Assembly (NCBI RefSeq): GCF_012939955.1
Contig: NZ_SPMY01000006.1
Span: forward strand, 1 to 64,000
Source: Candidatus Accumulibacter phosphatis
Lineage (GTDB): Bacteria > Pseudomonadota > Gammaproteobacteria > Burkholderiales > Rhodocyclaceae
Direction of reading: 5' to 3'
Length of the DNA: 64,000 bases
Numbering within the stretch: the first letter of the stretch is position 1; the number at the start of each line of letters is the position of its first letter. The notes beneath the pieces are model-generated. The model saw only the letters and a program-made list of their open reading frames with translations, had not been told where the DNA came from and did no database searches. This document shows positions 33,072 to 42,652 of the stretch, in pieces. A program made the position numbers and the translations under genes.

Positions 33072-34346
33072 ATGACTTCTCTCCACTTGATCCTCTGGAT
33101 TGCGTCGGGAATCGTGCTGCAGGTGGCGATCTATCTGGGTGTCGGCTTCTGGCGTCACTGGCAGGAGTATCAGGCATTGCGCGGCCGCGCCGTGGAGTTC
33201 AACCTGCCCGTCAAAGCCACTTCTCCGACGGCGGAGAGCGACTTGGCCAAGGCTCCCTGGCCAGGCTTCCGGACGTTCAGGGTCGAGCGCAAGGTGACGG
33301 AGGATGTCGCGCAGTCCGTCTGCTCGTTCTACCTCCTGCCGGAAGACGGGCAAGCGTTGCCGCGTTTTCTGCCAGGACAGTTTCTGACCTTTCGCCTTGA
33401 CCTGCCGACGACGGCGGGCACGGAACAGGTCATCCGTTGCTATTCGCTGTCGGATGCGCCTCGCCCCGATAGCTACCGCGTCTCGATCAAACGGATACTG
33501 CCGCCAGCGGGGAACCAACTTCCAGCAGGGCGCTCCTCAAATTTCTTCCACGACCAGGTGGGTGTCGGCAGCCTGCTCCAGGTACGTGCGCCCGCTGGAC
33601 ATTTTCATATCGACCGCAGCGACGCACCTGTGGTGCTTATCGGTGGCGGCATTGGCATCACACCGATGCTAAGCATGTTGAACTGGTGCGTGGTCGAACA
33701 ACCGGGCCGCGAGGTCTGGCTTTTCTACGGTGTGCGCGACGGCAGCGAGTTGGTGATGAGATCGCATCTTGCGGCCTTGGCAGAAGCACATCCGAACTTC
33801 CACTTGTTGTTCTGCTTCAGCCAGCCCCTGCCGGAAGAAGTGGTCGGACGTGATTATCATCATCAGGGCCGCATCGATCTGGCGCTGTTGCGTCTGAAAC
33901 TTGCCCTCAAGCCCTACCACTTCTATATTTGCGGCCCCGCCCCGCTGATGGAAAGCCTGGTGCCTGCGCTCGGTGACTGGGGTGTGCCCGACGCCCACAT
34001 CCACTTCGAGGCCTTTGGCCCCGCGTCGGTCCTCCGCAAGCAAGCCGAAACCAGCGCTGCCACGATGCCACGGAACGCAGTGGAGGATGGCGACATCGTC
34101 GTCACCTTCGCGAAGTCTGGCAAACAGTTTCCGTGGCAACCCACTGCCGGCAGCTTGCTCGCCTTCGCCGAGGCCAACGGCATTCCGGTCGACTCCGGTT
34201 GCCGGGCTGGCGGCTGCGGCACCTGCCAGACGACCATCCGCGCCGGTGAGGTGGCCTACCGTCAACCGCCGGACTACGATCCAGAACCGGGCACCTGCCT
34301 GCTCTGCGTCTGCACGCCCAAGACCAGCGTCACCCTGGAGGTATAG
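33072..34346 (+). CDS. Membrane-anchored flavin/2Fe-2S oxidoreductase
   Basis: A 424-aa protein. One N-terminal membrane segment (LILWIASGIVLQVAIYLGVG) is followed by an FAD domain (PGQFLTFRLDLP, then RCYSLSDAP), an NAD domain (APVVLIGGGIGITPMLSML, and YICGPAPLMESLV) and a C-terminal plant-type 2Fe-2S domain with CRAGGCGTC and a final Cys in CLLCVC. It should pass electrons from NAD(P)H to a membrane or periplasmic partner. The two following genes, a membrane protein and an 8-haem cytochrome, are spaced by 3 bp and -4 bp, so this is one operon. Confidence 0.9.
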   Translation: MTSLHLILWIASGIVLQVAIYLGVGFWRHWQEYQALRGRAVEFNLPVKATSPTAESDLAKAPWPGFRTFRVERKVTEDVAQSVCSFYLLPEDGQALPRFLPGQFLTFRLDLPTTAGTEQVIRCYSLSDAPRPDSYRVSIKRILPPAGNQLPAGRSSNFFHDQVGVGSLLQVRAPAGHFHIDRSDAPVVLIGGGIGITPMLSMLNWCVVEQPGREVWLFYGVRDGSELVMRSHLAALAEAHPNFHLLFCFSQPLPEEVVGRDYHHQGRIDLALLRLKLALKPYHFYICGPAPLMESLVPALGDWGVPDAHIHFEAFGPASVLRKQAETSAATMPRNAVEDGDIVVTFAKSGKQFPWQPTAGSLLAFAEANGIPVDSGCRAGGCGTCQTTIRAGEVAYRQPPDYDPEPGTCLLCVCTPKTSVTLEV

Positions 34347-34349
34347 ATA

Positions 34350-34925
34350 ATGACCTCGCTCTGGCGTCAGCATGTTCTGCCCTTCTCCCTGCTGGTGGGT
34401 CTGCTGGCCGCGGCGACCCTGGCAGGCGACTACCTGCTGCATCGACTGAACCTGGTGTGGGTCGGCCGCTACATGGGCATTCCGGGAACGATCCTGATCA
34501 TCGGCTCGCTGGTCTATTCGCTGCGCAAACGCAAGTTCATCACGACGGGGAACGCGAAATCCCTGCTTACCCTGCATGAGATCGGCACCTGGCTCGGTTC
34601 GCTGATGGTGCTTATCCATGCCGGCATCCATTTCAACGCCATCCTGCCCTGGCTGGCGACAGTGGCCATGGGCGTGAACGTGATCAGCGGCATGGTCGGC
34701 AAACTGTTGCTGGATCGCTCGCGCCGCCATCTGCAGGGTCAGCGCGACAGCTTTCAACTGCGTGGTCTGTCGCGGCCAGAAGCGGAGCAGGCCGTGTTCT
34801 GGGATGCGGTAGCAGTCGATGCGATGACGCTGTGGCGAAAGGTGCATATTCCGATCTTCATCGTGTTCGCCACCTTGGCGCTGGGCCACATCATCAGCAT
34901 CTTCCTGTTCTGGGGCTGGATATGA
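34350..34925 (+). CDS. Small integral membrane protein of the redox operon
   Basis: A 191-aa protein with about four membrane segments: FSLLVGLLAAATLAGDYLL, IPGTILIIGSLVYSL, IGTWLGSLMVLIHAGIHF and PIFIVFATLALGHIISIFLF. Histidines lie within or near the segments (LTLHEIG, LIHAGIHF, KVHIPIF, LGHIIS), so it may bind b-type haem. It is placed between a flavin/2Fe-2S reductase and an 8-haem cytochrome and could carry electrons across the membrane. Family not recognised with certainty. Confidence 0.78.
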   Translation: MTSLWRQHVLPFSLLVGLLAAATLAGDYLLHRLNLVWVGRYMGIPGTILIIGSLVYSLRKRKFITTGNAKSLLTLHEIGTWLGSLMVLIHAGIHFNAILPWLATVAMGVNVISGMVGKLLLDRSRRHLQGQRDSFQLRGLSRPEAEQAVFWDAVAVDAMTLWRKVHIPIFIVFATLALGHIISIFLFWGWI

Positions 34926-35683
34926 GCCGTATCGTCAAGATCATTCTGGCGGCCAATCTGATCGCGCTGGCGATTCTGGCTTTCGTCTATCCGCAGTTGA
35001 TGGTCGCACCAGGAACGCTGATTCCCGGCCACCAGCAACTGGACGCCGATTGCTTTGCCTGTCACACGCCCCTCATGGGAGCTAGTTCCGAACTCTGTAT
35101 CAGCTGTCACAAACCGGCTGATATCGGTCGCCTGACAACTGTCGGCCTGCCGATCGCCAAGCCGCTCACCACGACCCCCTTCCACCAGAAGCTCGCCACT
35201 CAGGACTGCGTCGCCTGCCATAGTGATCATGCGGGAGTGAGGCGTTTCCGGCAGCAAGGGCGCTTCAACCATGCCTTGCTGAAGAAGGACACGCTCCAGC
35301 AGTGCCAGTCTTGCCACAAGGCACCTGCCGACTCGCTGCACCAACAGATCAGCGGCAACTGTAGCCAGTGCCACAACCAGGAGAAGTGGCTACCGGCAAG
35401 CTTCGATCACAACAAGTACTTTGTCCTGGACCGCGACCACAATGCGCGCTGTGTGACCTGTCATCTGGGCAATGACTACAGCCGCTACACCTGCTACGGG
35501 TGCCACGAACACTCGCTGGCAAACATTCGCCGCAAGCATATCGAGGAAGGTATCCGTGATTTCGACAATTGCGTCGAGTGTCACCGCAGTGCCGACGAGG
35601 ATGACATCAAAGGCAGCCACGGGGAAAGGGAGGGCAAGCGCGATGGGAAACGTGGCCGCAAGGAACACGATGACGATGACTGA
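34922..35683 (+). CDS. Octahaem c-type cytochrome
   Basis: A 253-aa protein whose start overlaps the membrane-protein stop (ATGA). The N-terminus is a signal anchor (IVKIILAANLIALAILAF). Eight CxxCH sites are visible: CFACH, CISCH, CVACH, CQSCH, CSQCH, CVTCH, CYGCH and CVECH. The C-terminus is a Lys/Asp/Glu-rich tail ending DDDD. The chain of haems could act as a periplasmic wire fed by the upstream reductase. The end of the chain and substrate are unknown. Confidence 0.92.
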   Translation: MSRIVKIILAANLIALAILAFVYPQLMVAPGTLIPGHQQLDADCFACHTPLMGASSELCISCHKPADIGRLTTVGLPIAKPLTTTPFHQKLATQDCVACHSDHAGVRRFRQQGRFNHALLKKDTLQQCQSCHKAPADSLHQQISGNCSQCHNQEKWLPASFDHNKYFVLDRDHNARCVTCHLGNDYSRYTCYGCHEHSLANIRRKHIEEGIRDFDNCVECHRSADEDDIKGSHGEREGKRDGKRGRKEHDDDD

Positions 35684-35891
35684 ACCGGTCGTCCCCGCTT
35701 CGTCCAGGCAACTCGGCACGTGCGGAGAATCCGCCTAGAAACCAGTCCGTCCTCATCGTGGCGCTACTCGACCCTCACACCTTTTCCGGGGCCTTCGACG
35801 AAACGACAGAGAACACTGACAAAGAAAATATTGCGCCGCGCGTGCGCCGGTGCCTGCCGGTGCTCACCATCATAGTGAAGGTACCCGAGTA

Positions 35892-36815
35892 ATGGAAAGC
35901 ACTACCACCCTTTCCCCGTCGCTGACACGCTACGCCTGGCTGTCGATCGCGGCGGCCATTGCCACCATTCTGCTGAAGGGCGTGGCCTGGTGGCTGACCG
36001 GTTCGGTCGGGCTGTTGTCTGATGCCATCGAGTCATTCGTGAACCTTGCAGGGGCCTTGATGGCGCTATGGATGCTGACCTTGGCGGCGCGTCCAGCGGA
36101 CGACAATCACACCTACGGTTACAGCAAGGCTGAATATTTCTCAAGTGCTTTCGAGGGTTGCCTGATCCTTTTGGCGGCTGTCAGCATCGGCTATACGGCC
36201 ATTATCCGCCTGATGCATCCTCAGTCGCTCGAAGCCGTGGGGGTCGGACTGCTGGTTTCTGTGGTCGCTTCCGTGATCAATTTCGCGACCGCGAGGATCT
36301 TGATGGGTGTGGGTCGAGAACACAATTCGATCACTCTGGAAGCCGATGCACATCACCTGATGACCGATGTGTGGACCTCGGCGGGGGTCATTGCCGGCGT
36401 CGGCCTGGTCTGGCTGACTGGCTGGCTTTGGCTCGATCCGGTCATCGCGCTGCTCGTTGCGGCGAACATCGTCTGGACCGGCCTGCAGCTGGTGCGGCGC
36501 TCCGCCGCCGGCCTGATGGATGTATCGGTACCGGCGGAAAAACTTGAGCAGATCGAAACGCTGTTGGCGGGGTATCGCGCCCAGGGGCTGGATTTTCATG
36601 CCCTGCGCACTCGTCAGTCAGGCAGTCGTACCTTCGTGGTCTTGCACGTCCTGGTGCCGGGTAACTGGACGGTACAGGAAGGTCACACCTGGGCGGAGCG
36701 TATCGAGGTCGAGATTCATCATTTCTTGCCACGGGCGCACGTCACGACCCATCTGGAACCATTGGAAGACCCCGTGTCAATGATCGACCAGGAGCTTGAT
36801 CGACCGCGCTTCTAA
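35892..36815 (+). CDS. Cation diffusion facilitator transporter
   Basis: A 307-aa transporter that exports divalent metals (Zn, Co, Cd or Fe) by proton antiport. Membrane segments begin [19 protein letters not shown]. The metal site is shown by [16 protein letters not shown] and [15 protein letters not shown]; the H in [12 protein letters not shown] is the usual loop mark. The cytosolic C-domain ([18 protein letters not shown]-like segment, near 250) is normal. ATG 35892 is favoured over 35850. The first-site motif here is D-x2-ES, where S-x2-ES-type variation is known to change metal choice; the actual metal is not determined. A terminator follows. Confidence 0.93.
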   Translation: MESTTTLSPSLTRYAWLSIAAAIATILLKGVAWWLTGSVGLLSDAIESFVNLAGALMALWMLTLAARPADDNHTYGYSKAEYFSSAFEGCLILLAAVSIGYTAIIRLMHPQSLEAVGVGLLVSVVASVINFATARILMGVGREHNSITLEADAHHLMTDVWTSAGVIAGVGLVWLTGWLWLDPVIALLVAANIVWTGLQLVRRSAAGLMDVSVPAEKLEQIETLLAGYRAQGLDFHALRTRQSGSRTFVVLHVLVPGNWTVQEGHTWAERIEVEIHHFLPRAHVTTHLEPLEDPVSMIDQELDRPRF

Positions 36816-36830
36816 ACAGAGCCAGAGTCG

Positions 36831-36850
36831 GGGGCAAAAAACGCCCTTTT
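36831..36850 (+). terminator. Candidate Rho-independent terminator of the CDF gene
   Basis: The GGGC (36832-36835) and GCCC (36843-36846) arms enclose an A-rich loop and are followed by TTTT (36847-36850). It begins 16 bp past the stop codon. The stem is short, so strength is uncertain. Confidence 0.55.
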
Positions 36851-36969
36851 CCGATAACTGCGGTCGTGACCAGCGTTGTTGTTTCCATCGCCTACCAATT
36901 CCACGAATCAACCGCTTGATTGGACCACCTATAAGCCGTTGATTTTTAATAGGCCAATTGCGAGCGCTC

Positions 36970-37072
36970 GTGGACTTCGGGCCTTCGGCGGAGATCGAGG
37001 CGGAGAGAAGAATGCCCCGGAGAGAGTGAAAACGGCCAAATCCGGGCGCCTGCGGGAAAACTCGAAGTCCAC
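36970..37072. repeat. Small element with 10-bp inverted ends
   Basis: GTGGACTTCG (36970-36979) is perfectly inverted at CGAAGTCCAC (37063-37072), 83 bp apart. The remaining 36816-37238 stretch holds this element, two terminators and no gene I can support. It may be a degenerate mobile element or chance. Confidence 0.4.
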
Positions 37073-37112
37073 AGGAATCCGCACACAGCCGCGCAAACAC
37101 GCGGGAGCGGGC

Positions 37113-37140
37113 AAAAAAAAACCAACCCGACGAGGGGTTA
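37113..37140 (-). terminator. Terminator for the toxin-antitoxin operon
   Basis: On the minus strand, AACCC (37139-37135) pairs with GGGTT (37128-37124) and is followed after two bases by a nine-T run (37121-37113). The distance of about 100 bp from the end of the toxin gene is reasonable. The stem is only 5 bp. Confidence 0.6.
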
Positions 37141-37238
37141 GTCTTCTTGTCTGGTGGTGCGTAGTTCCCTGGAAGAAAACTCGCTATCGGGGCATGTGAG
37201 GACTGGTGAGGGTAGCTGCGGAAAACTGCGTTCGGCCG

Positions 37239-37574
37239 TCAGGCCCCGAGCAGACGGCGCGCAAGTAACGATTGCATGTCCCGCCGACCATCGGCGATCA
37301 CATAAATGAAGACCTTCTGGCACATGACGCGGTAGATCACTCGATAGGGCTTGAAGGCGGTCTGCCTATAATCCCGGATGCCGAGGGCAATCAGTTCCTT
37401 GGGGTAGGCACCACGCTCCGGGAAGGCAGTCAGGCTCTCTACAACCTCCAACAAACGATCAAGGACGTAATCGGAATTGGCCTTGCAGTCGAATTCAGCG
37501 ATGTAGTCGTAAATCGATTCGAGATCCTGCTCGGCACCCGCGGTCAGCACTACCTCGTACTTGGGCCCAGCCAT
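37239..37574 (-). CDS. RelE/ParE-family toxin
   Basis: This 111-aa protein has the ParE/RelE fold marks: YEVVLTAGAEQDLESIYDYI, then YVLDRLLEVVESLTAFPERG and YRQTAFKPYRVIYRVM, and ends with VIADGRRDMQSLLARRL. Such toxins poison gyrase (ParE) or cut mRNA on ribosomes (RelE). The sequence is nearer ParE in its N-terminal helices, but I would not choose. Its ATG overlaps the antitoxin stop by one base (TAATG), so translation is coupled. The antitoxin gene lies directly upstream. Confidence 0.9.
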   Translation of the reverse strand: MAGPKYEVVLTAGAEQDLESIYDYIAEFDCKANSDYVLDRLLEVVESLTAFPERGAYPKELIALGIRDYRQTAFKPYRVIYRVMCQKVFIYVIADGRRDMQSLLARRLLGA

Positions 37575-37849
37575 TACTTGGCTGCCGGTTTGGCCCGCAA
37601 CCTTGCGACAACATCACCCACGGGCTTTACTTTCCCAGCTTCAATCTCCGCGTTGCCCAGGGCGAGAATTTTCAGCAGCGCCAAGGTTTCCTGTGTTTCT
37701 TCGTAGGAAGCGACATCCTGAATGACCGCCTTGGCTTCGCCATTCTGGGTGATGACGAGCGGCTCTCGCCCCTCCGTCAGCCGGGCCAAGACTTCGGCGG
37801 CGTTTGCCTTGAGATAACTGATGGGTTTGATTTGCGACGAGTAGCGCAC
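37574..37849 (-). CDS. Phd/YefM-type antitoxin
   Basis: A 91-aa protein, GTG start with GGAGG 7 nt upstream. The N-terminus (PISYLKANAAEVLARLTEGR) and EPLVITQNGEAKAVIQDVAS form the Phd/YefM DNA-binding and dimer domain. The C-terminal half (TQETLALLKILALGNAEIEA) would wrap the toxin. It precedes the toxin gene, and an inverted repeat at 37860-37874, between the -10 site and the start codon, is the likely operator for autoregulation. Confidence 0.9.
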   Translation of the reverse strand: MRYSSQIKPISYLKANAAEVLARLTEGREPLVITQNGEAKAVIQDVASYEETQETLALLKILALGNAEIEAGKVKPVGDVVARLRAKPAAK

Positions 37850-37859
37850 GGCCTGCCTC

Positions 37860-37907
37860 CTCGATACGATCGAGACTTAATATAGTCCTTATTCAGTCTT
37901 GCTGCAA
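37860..37907 (-). promoter_or_regulatory. Promoter and operator of the toxin-antitoxin operon
   Basis: Reading the minus strand, -35 TTGCAG (37907-37902), a 17-bp spacer and -10 TATATT (37884-37879) give a good sigma-70 promoter. Just after it lies the inverted repeat CTCGAT-(CGT)-ATCGAG (37874-37860), between -10 and the ribosome site. This is where a Phd-type antitoxin would bind. Confidence 0.7.
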
Positions 37908-38085
37908 CAGCTGATCAATCCGCTCGCGCACGCAACCAAAGCCCAGATGTTGCTGCTGCGTAACCGGTACCTCTGCGGCGTCAGGCCTTACCCCGTGTTT
38001 AACATTCTCAAAAAAACCTCTTGCATAATCAACTGCTTGCAAGGCACTTGAATCTCTAATGGCACAACAAGCGCGTAATTTCGTG

Positions 38086-39433
38086 TCAGGCGACCAGTTT
38101 TCGGGTTCCTCCGGGGTCTGAGTTGACGCCCAAGGCGCGATAGATCGCCATCAGCTCGGGCTCGGCGGCAGTGGCCTTGCGGACGTGCAGCGTGCGGCCA
38201 TCGCGTTGCCGGAAAGTCGTCGTCACCCGGCGCTGGATCGAGAGGGTTTCGCGCAGGGTCGCCCAACTGTCGGGAATGCCCGCCGCCTTCAGCTTTAGGC
38301 GAAGGAACTGCACACACTGGTAAGCCAGCACGGTAATGAACAGATGGCCGTCGGCGCGATCTTCCGTGTGATGGTCGATCGGCCGCAAGCCCAGTTCGCT
38401 CTTCAGGCTGCGAAACACACTTTCCAGGTCGGTCAGCAGAGTATAGGTGCGCCAGAACCGCTCTTCATCCCAGTCGAGTTGGCCAGGCGACCTTGGCTTC
38501 GCTGGCGATGCCCGCGTCCATGATCACCAGCGCCCCCGCCGGGGCGTTTAGCCCGGTGAACATGCCGGCCAACGTGCCGGCTTCGCTGACATTCCCTTCG
38601 AAGGTCTGCGAGCGGCGCACAAAGCCGCTGCCGTCGAGCACTAGACCAAGCGTCACCAAGGGGCAATCGCTACGCTTCTCCTTGGAACGGCCACGCTTGA
38701 CCTTGCGATTGCTCGGGACTTCGCCTTCGAAGTAGGTCTTGGTCAGGTCGTAGAGCGTGATCGTTTCTTCCAGACCAAAGAGCGTGCGAACGGTGCCAAA
38801 CAAACACGCTTCAATCACCTCCCGATGCTTCATCAGGACGTCCGAACCCCGGTAAAGAGCCATGTGCAACATCGACAGGAAGTCGACGTCGATCAGTTCG
38901 CCCAAGGCGCTGTGCTTCTGCAACCAGTTCCAGGTCGCCCGCTCGGAGCCCGGATGGCCCATTCTTCCGATCAGGTTGCCGATAATCGACGCCCGCAGAA
39001 CGCCATTAACGCCCAACTCCCGCAACTTGTCGATGATGCCCGGTTCGGCCAGCGCATGCAGGCCGACGTGCTCGACGCCGACCGAACGCGACTGCATCGT
39101 TTGCAGCGAGTCAACATCGACTTCGACGAATGTCACCGGCGGACGCGGGTTTCCGGCAGGGTCGCTGGCCTCTGTCGCCGACGCGTTGCTCATCGGTGCC
39201 CGCACGATCAGCTGCCGGGCGTAGCGCTGGGCCGCACTTTCGATATGACCTGCGCATGGCACGGGCAGCAGCGCTTCCTGGGGGTGCAGCAGCTGTTCGA
39301 TGCGCCGACACAGCACCGGCCAGTCTTCCTGCTTGATAGAGAAATTGCGTCCCAGATTCAGCAGGACGATCTGACGGACCTTGCCTGCGATGCGTTCGCC
39401 ACGCACCAGCCGGTAGGTGAAGTAGCCCTCACG
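38086..39433 (-). pseudogene. Inactivated IS1634-type transposase
   Basis: The N-terminal part is 39433-38465 (REGYFTYRLVRGERIAGKVR through FVRRSQTFEGNVSEAGTL and the Asp of VIMDAGIASE). The C-terminal part is 38465-38086 (DEERFWRTYTLLTDLESVFR, SLKSELGLRPIDHH). The expected middle, a couple of hundred residues including a catalytic Asp/Glu stretch, is missing. The join shifts the frame by one base. The true N-terminus is also gone, cut off just before the hairpin repeat at 39436. No inverted IS ends were found. Confidence 0.85.
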
Positions 39434-39435
39434 TG

Positions 39436-39560
39436 TTAATGTGAAAGTCGCGCAAGCGACTCACGAAACTCCCTTCTCCTTGCGGGAGAAGGGGCAGGGG
39501 AAGAGGGAAAACGGTCATGGCTTTCATCATCGGGGGTGTCTCGACATGTCATGACCGTTA
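39436..39560 (+). repeat. Multi-hairpin intergenic repeat, short form (copy B)
   Basis: A 125-bp copy starts TTAATGTGAAAGTCGC and ends TGTCATGACCGTTA. It keeps the first two stems (GTCGC/GCGAC, CTTCTCC/GGAGAAG) and the terminal GTCATG/CATGAC stem but lacks the middle two hairpins. It abuts the broken 5' end of the transposase with no gap, so it either inserted there or marks a recombination point. Confidence 0.85.
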
Positions 39561-39902
39561 GCTGAGCGCTGCCAGGAAAGCCCCCCGTCTGGCGGGTGAA
39601 GAGGCCTGCCAGACGTCAAGGGCAAGCTTCGCACCTCTGCGATGCGGACGATGGCAACAGGAGCGCGCGGAGGGCAGGAATTGGGGTGCGATGGCGACTG
39701 CTATGGCGGCTCTATAGGCGTTAAGCCGAAGGACTGCCAAGGGCTTGACGGTCCATCCATGTCCATAGGCTAGCAATTCACGACCGCTGGTCGCATGGCC
39801 AACGACGTGGCCCTTCCCGTGCTACCGCCAAATAATCGCAGGCCTACTTCTAGGCATACATTTCGCCTGCTCAGCCTATAACGCCCTTGCCTGATAGGCC
39901 TA
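39561..39902. other. Gene-free stretch between repeat B and tRNA-Ser, 342 bp
   Basis: No gene is supported; the 39558-39776 minus frame has no family features. CGTCTGGC (39586-39593) pairs with GCCAGACG (39608-39615) across a 14-base loop. No T run follows, so it is not a clear terminator. The sequence directly before 39903 is the 3' flank of the tRNA. Confidence 0.5.
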
Positions 39903-39993
39903 TGGCGGAGAGAGCGGGATTCGAACCCGCGTTAGGATATTATCCTAAACACGCTTTCCAGGCGTGCGACTTAAACCACTCATCCATCTCTCC
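39903..39993 (-). tRNA. tRNA-Ser (GGA anticodon)
   Basis: On the minus strand the acceptor arm GGAGAGA (39993-39987) pairs with TCTCTCC (39913-39907), followed by discriminator G and an encoded CCA. The anticodon stem and loop GCACGC-CTGGAAA-GCGTG gives anticodon GGA. A long variable arm (TAGGATA/TATCCTA) is typical of tRNA-Ser, and the T arm GCGGGTTCGAATCCCGC is normal. It reads UCC codons. Confidence 0.97.
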
Positions 39994-40072
39994 GGAAGAC
40001 CGCGAATTCTAGCAGAAGGTGACGCCAACACCAAATGTGAAACGAGCCAGAAAGGCAGAACACCGGGCCTCG

Positions 40073-40885
40073 CTAGTCCACGCCAGGCAGCGCCGACAGT
40101 TCGGCCGCCTGACGCTGGCGCAGCGTTTCAAAAAGGCAAACGGCAGCGGCGGCGGCGACATTCAGCGATTCGCTGGCAGCAGACATGGGGATGCGCAGAT
40201 GCCGACTGGTTTGTGCAAGGACTTGCGGCCGGACACCAAGACCTTCGCTGCCGAAAACCCAGGCCAGCGGTCGGCCGAGCGTAGCGCTGTAGAGACTGCT
40301 CGATGCGGCGGGGAGCGTGGCAGCAGACTGGCCACGATAGGCGGCTAGAAAGCGGCTCAAATCACTGTTTTCGTGGATGTCGAGTTGAAAATGCGCACCC
40401 ATCGCCGCACGCAGGGACTTTGGCGACCAGGCTTGCGCGCAATCCGCCGAGAGCAGGATCTGGCGAAAGCCGGCAGCAGCAGCGCTACGCAGAATCGAAC
40501 CGAGATTACCCGGATCCTGAACGCCATCAAGCAAAACCGCATCGGCTGCATGGTCGCAGCCGCCAGCCGGCTGTGGCTGCGCAACGACGGCCATGATGCC
40601 ACTGGGCGTATCGACCAGCGCCAGATCGTCGAACAAGGCGTCGGCCAGAACGCTGATGCGACTACCCGCTGGCCGGCTATCGAGATAACGCGCATTCTCC
40701 GGCCGCGCAGCACCGCCGTCGCTGACCACGATCTCGTCAGGCACCCCGCAGCTCTGCTCGTAGGCCTCGATGAGGTGCATGCCGTCAAGTAGCGCGCGGC
40801 CGCTCTTGCGCCGCTCACGACTGCTTTGCGAGAGTTTCAGGAGTGCCTTGTAATGGGCATTGTCGCGCGAGCCGATTCGTTTCAT
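40073..40885 (-). CDS. TrmH/SpoU-family RNA 2'-O-methyltransferase
   Basis: A 270-aa SPOUT methyltransferase. The three SpoU motifs are present: [29 protein letters not shown] and [20 protein letters not shown]. An N-terminal substrate-binding region ([20 protein letters not shown]) suggests a 23S rRNA-type enzyme such as RlmB-like, but the exact nucleotide is not determined. The start overlaps the rnhB stop (ATGA). It is the last gene of the cluster before the tRNA. Confidence 0.9.
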   Translation of the reverse strand: MKRIGSRDNAHYKALLKLSQSSRERRKSGRALLDGMHLIEAYEQSCGVPDEIVVSDGGAARPENARYLDSRPAGSRISVLADALFDDLALVDTPSGIMAVVAQPQPAGGCDHAADAVLLDGVQDPGNLGSILRSAAAAGFRQILLSADCAQAWSPKSLRAAMGAHFQLDIHENSDLSRFLAAYRGQSAATLPAASSSLYSATLGRPLAWVFGSEGLGVRPQVLAQTSRHLRIPMSAASESLNVAAAAAVCLFETLRQRQAAELSALPGVD

Positions 40886-41484
40886 AAGTCGCTGAGCCGC
40901 GCCACCGGTGCAAAGCTGCGGCGGTGCTGCGGACTCGCACCCTGTTCGCGCAGCGCCTGCAGGTGAAATGCGGTCGGGTAACCCTTGTGGCGATCAAAAC
41001 CGTACTGCGGATAACTAGCGTGCAGCACAAGCATGCCGGCATCGCGATAGGTCTTGGCGAGAATCGATGCGGCAGCGATCGCTGCGACCTTGCCGTCGCC
41101 GCCGACGATGGCTTCGACGGAACACGACAGCTGTGGACAATGACAGCCGTCGACCAGTGCATGACTCGGGAATACCGGACCGTGGGCGCCGGTGAGCGCC
41201 GCGACGGCACGCTGCATGGCCAGCAGGCTGGCCTGCAGGATGTTGATCTGGTCGATCTCGGCGACACTGGCTTCAGCGACGGCCCAGGCCAGTGCGCTGC
41301 CGCGAATCTGCTCGGCGAGCAATTCCCGCTTGCCGGCCGAAAGTTTTTTCGAGTCGTTCAGACCGCTAATTGGCCGACCTGGATCGAGGATCACGGCGGC
41401 GGCGACCACGGGTCCCGCCAGCGGCCCGCGGCCGGCTTCGTCGACGCCGCAAACCAGACCTTCAACCGGCAACAGCAAGGGCAT
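40882..41484 (-). CDS. rnhB: Ribonuclease HII
   Basis: A 200-aa enzyme that removes RNA and misincorporated ribonucleotides from RNA-DNA hybrids. [19 protein letters not shown] (catalytic D15, E16), then [21 protein letters not shown] (third Asp) and [13 protein letters not shown] are diagnostic. The start at [10 protein letters not shown] overlaps the lpxB end by 23 bp; the longer ORF to 41718 is not conserved. Order lpxA-lpxB-rnhB is typical of proteobacteria. Confidence 0.95.
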   Translation of the reverse strand: MPLLLPVEGLVCGVDEAGRGPLAGPVVAAAVILDPGRPISGLNDSKKLSAGKRELLAEQIRGSALAWAVAEASVAEIDQINILQASLLAMQRAVAALTGAHGPVFPSHALVDGCHCPQLSCSVEAIVGGDGKVAAIAAASILAKTYRDAGMLVLHASYPQYGFDRHKGYPTAFHLQALREQGASPQHRRSFAPVARLSDL

Positions 41485-42652
41485 CGACGTGTAGCGCTGT
41501 TGTTGGCAGGCAGGCGATGACCGCAGCAGCAGCCTTCTCGGCGGCGTTCTGCCGCAACTGCAAATGGATCTCCCGAAATACGGACTTGATGCGCTCGCAC
41601 GCCTCTTTGTCCGCATAGAGATTGAGCAGTGCTTGCGCCAGATTCTCGGCGGTCGCTTCGTCCTGGATGAACTCCGGAACAACGAATTTGCCGGCCAGGA
41701 CGTTCGGCAGACCGACATAGGGCAGGTAGCCCATACGGCGCATCATTCGGTACGACAGCGGCGCCATCTTGTAGACGATGGCCATCGGCCGCTTGAGCAG
41801 TGCTGCCTCGAGGGTCGCCGTGCCGCTGGCGACCAGGACCGCATCGGCGGCCATCATCGCCTGATGGGCGTGCCCGAAAAGCAGGCGAATAGGCAACTGC
41901 TTCGCCCGCCGGCGATGCAGTGCGCTTTCGAACAACACGCGCGTTTCGCGCGTCGTCAGCGGAGCCAGGAAAATCGCCTCCGGAATCTGCTCGTGCATGC
42001 GGCGGGCGGTTTCGATGAAAGTCTCCGCCATGTACTGCAGTTCGGACTGGCGGCTACCGGGCAAGAGCGCGAAGACCGGCGTCGCTGGTGAAATGCCGAG
42101 CAGCGTCCGCGCCGTATGGCGACCGTCTTCGAGCGGCAGCATGTCGGCCAGAGGATGGCCGACATAGCTCACGGGAATGCCTTGCTTCTCGTAGAGCGCG
42201 GTCTCGAACGGAAAAAGTGCCAGCACACGCGAAACTGCCGCACCGATGCTGTGGATGCGTTCGCCGCGCCAGGCCCAGATCGACGGGCTGACGTAATGCA
42301 CGCAGGCAACGCCGCGCCGCTTGAGCGCCTTTTCGAGCGATAGATTGAAGTCCGGCGCATCGACGCCGATGAAGACGTCCGGCGGGTCAGCAAGCAAGCG
42401 GCGTTTGAGATCGCGGCGGATGGCGGCAATCTCGCGATAGTGCCGAAGGACTTCGACGTAACCGCGGACGGCCAGCTTTTCGAGCGGATGCCAGGCCGTA
42501 AAACCCGTCGCGAGCATCTTCGGGCCACCGACACCGAAAAAAACGGCCCCCGGAAGCCTCGCCTGCAAGGCCTGAACCAGCTGACTGGCGAGGAGATCGC
42601 CCGAGGCTTCGCCGGCGACCATGGCGATGCGCAGCGGTGCCGCAGCGCTCAT
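41462..42652 (-). CDS. lpxB: Lipid-A-disaccharide synthase
   Basis: A 396-aa glycosyltransferase that joins UDP-2,3-diacylglucosamine and 2,3-diacylglucosamine 1-phosphate in lipid A synthesis. It begins [20 protein letters not shown], keeps the [14 protein letters not shown] loop and [20 protein letters not shown], and ends with [20 protein letters not shown]. It acts at the inner membrane face. The start overlaps lpxA by 4 bp and the end overlaps rnhB. Confidence 0.96.
   Translation of the reverse strand: MSAAAPLRIAMVAGEASGDLLASQLVQALQARLPGAVFFGVGGPKMLATGFTAWHPLEKLAVRGYVEVLRHYREIAAIRRDLKRRLLADPPDVFIGVDAPDFNLSLEKALKRRGVACVHYVSPSIWAWRGERIHSIGAAVSRVLALFPFETALYEKQGIPVSYVGHPLADMLPLEDGRHTARTLLGISPATPVFALLPGSRQSELQYMAETFIETARRMHEQIPEAIFLAPLTTRETRVLFESALHRRRAKQLPIRLLFGHAHQAMMAADAVLVASGTATLEAALLKRPMAIVYKMAPLSYRMMRRMGYLPYVGLPNVLAGKFVVPEFIQDEATAENLAQALLNLYADKEACERIKSVFREIHLQLRQNAAEKAAAAVIACLPTTALHVDALAVAG

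Noticed and set aside
37988-39406. An active insertion sequence
   Set aside because: The transposase lacks its N-terminus and the middle catalytic part and has a frame change at the join; no inverted ends were found.
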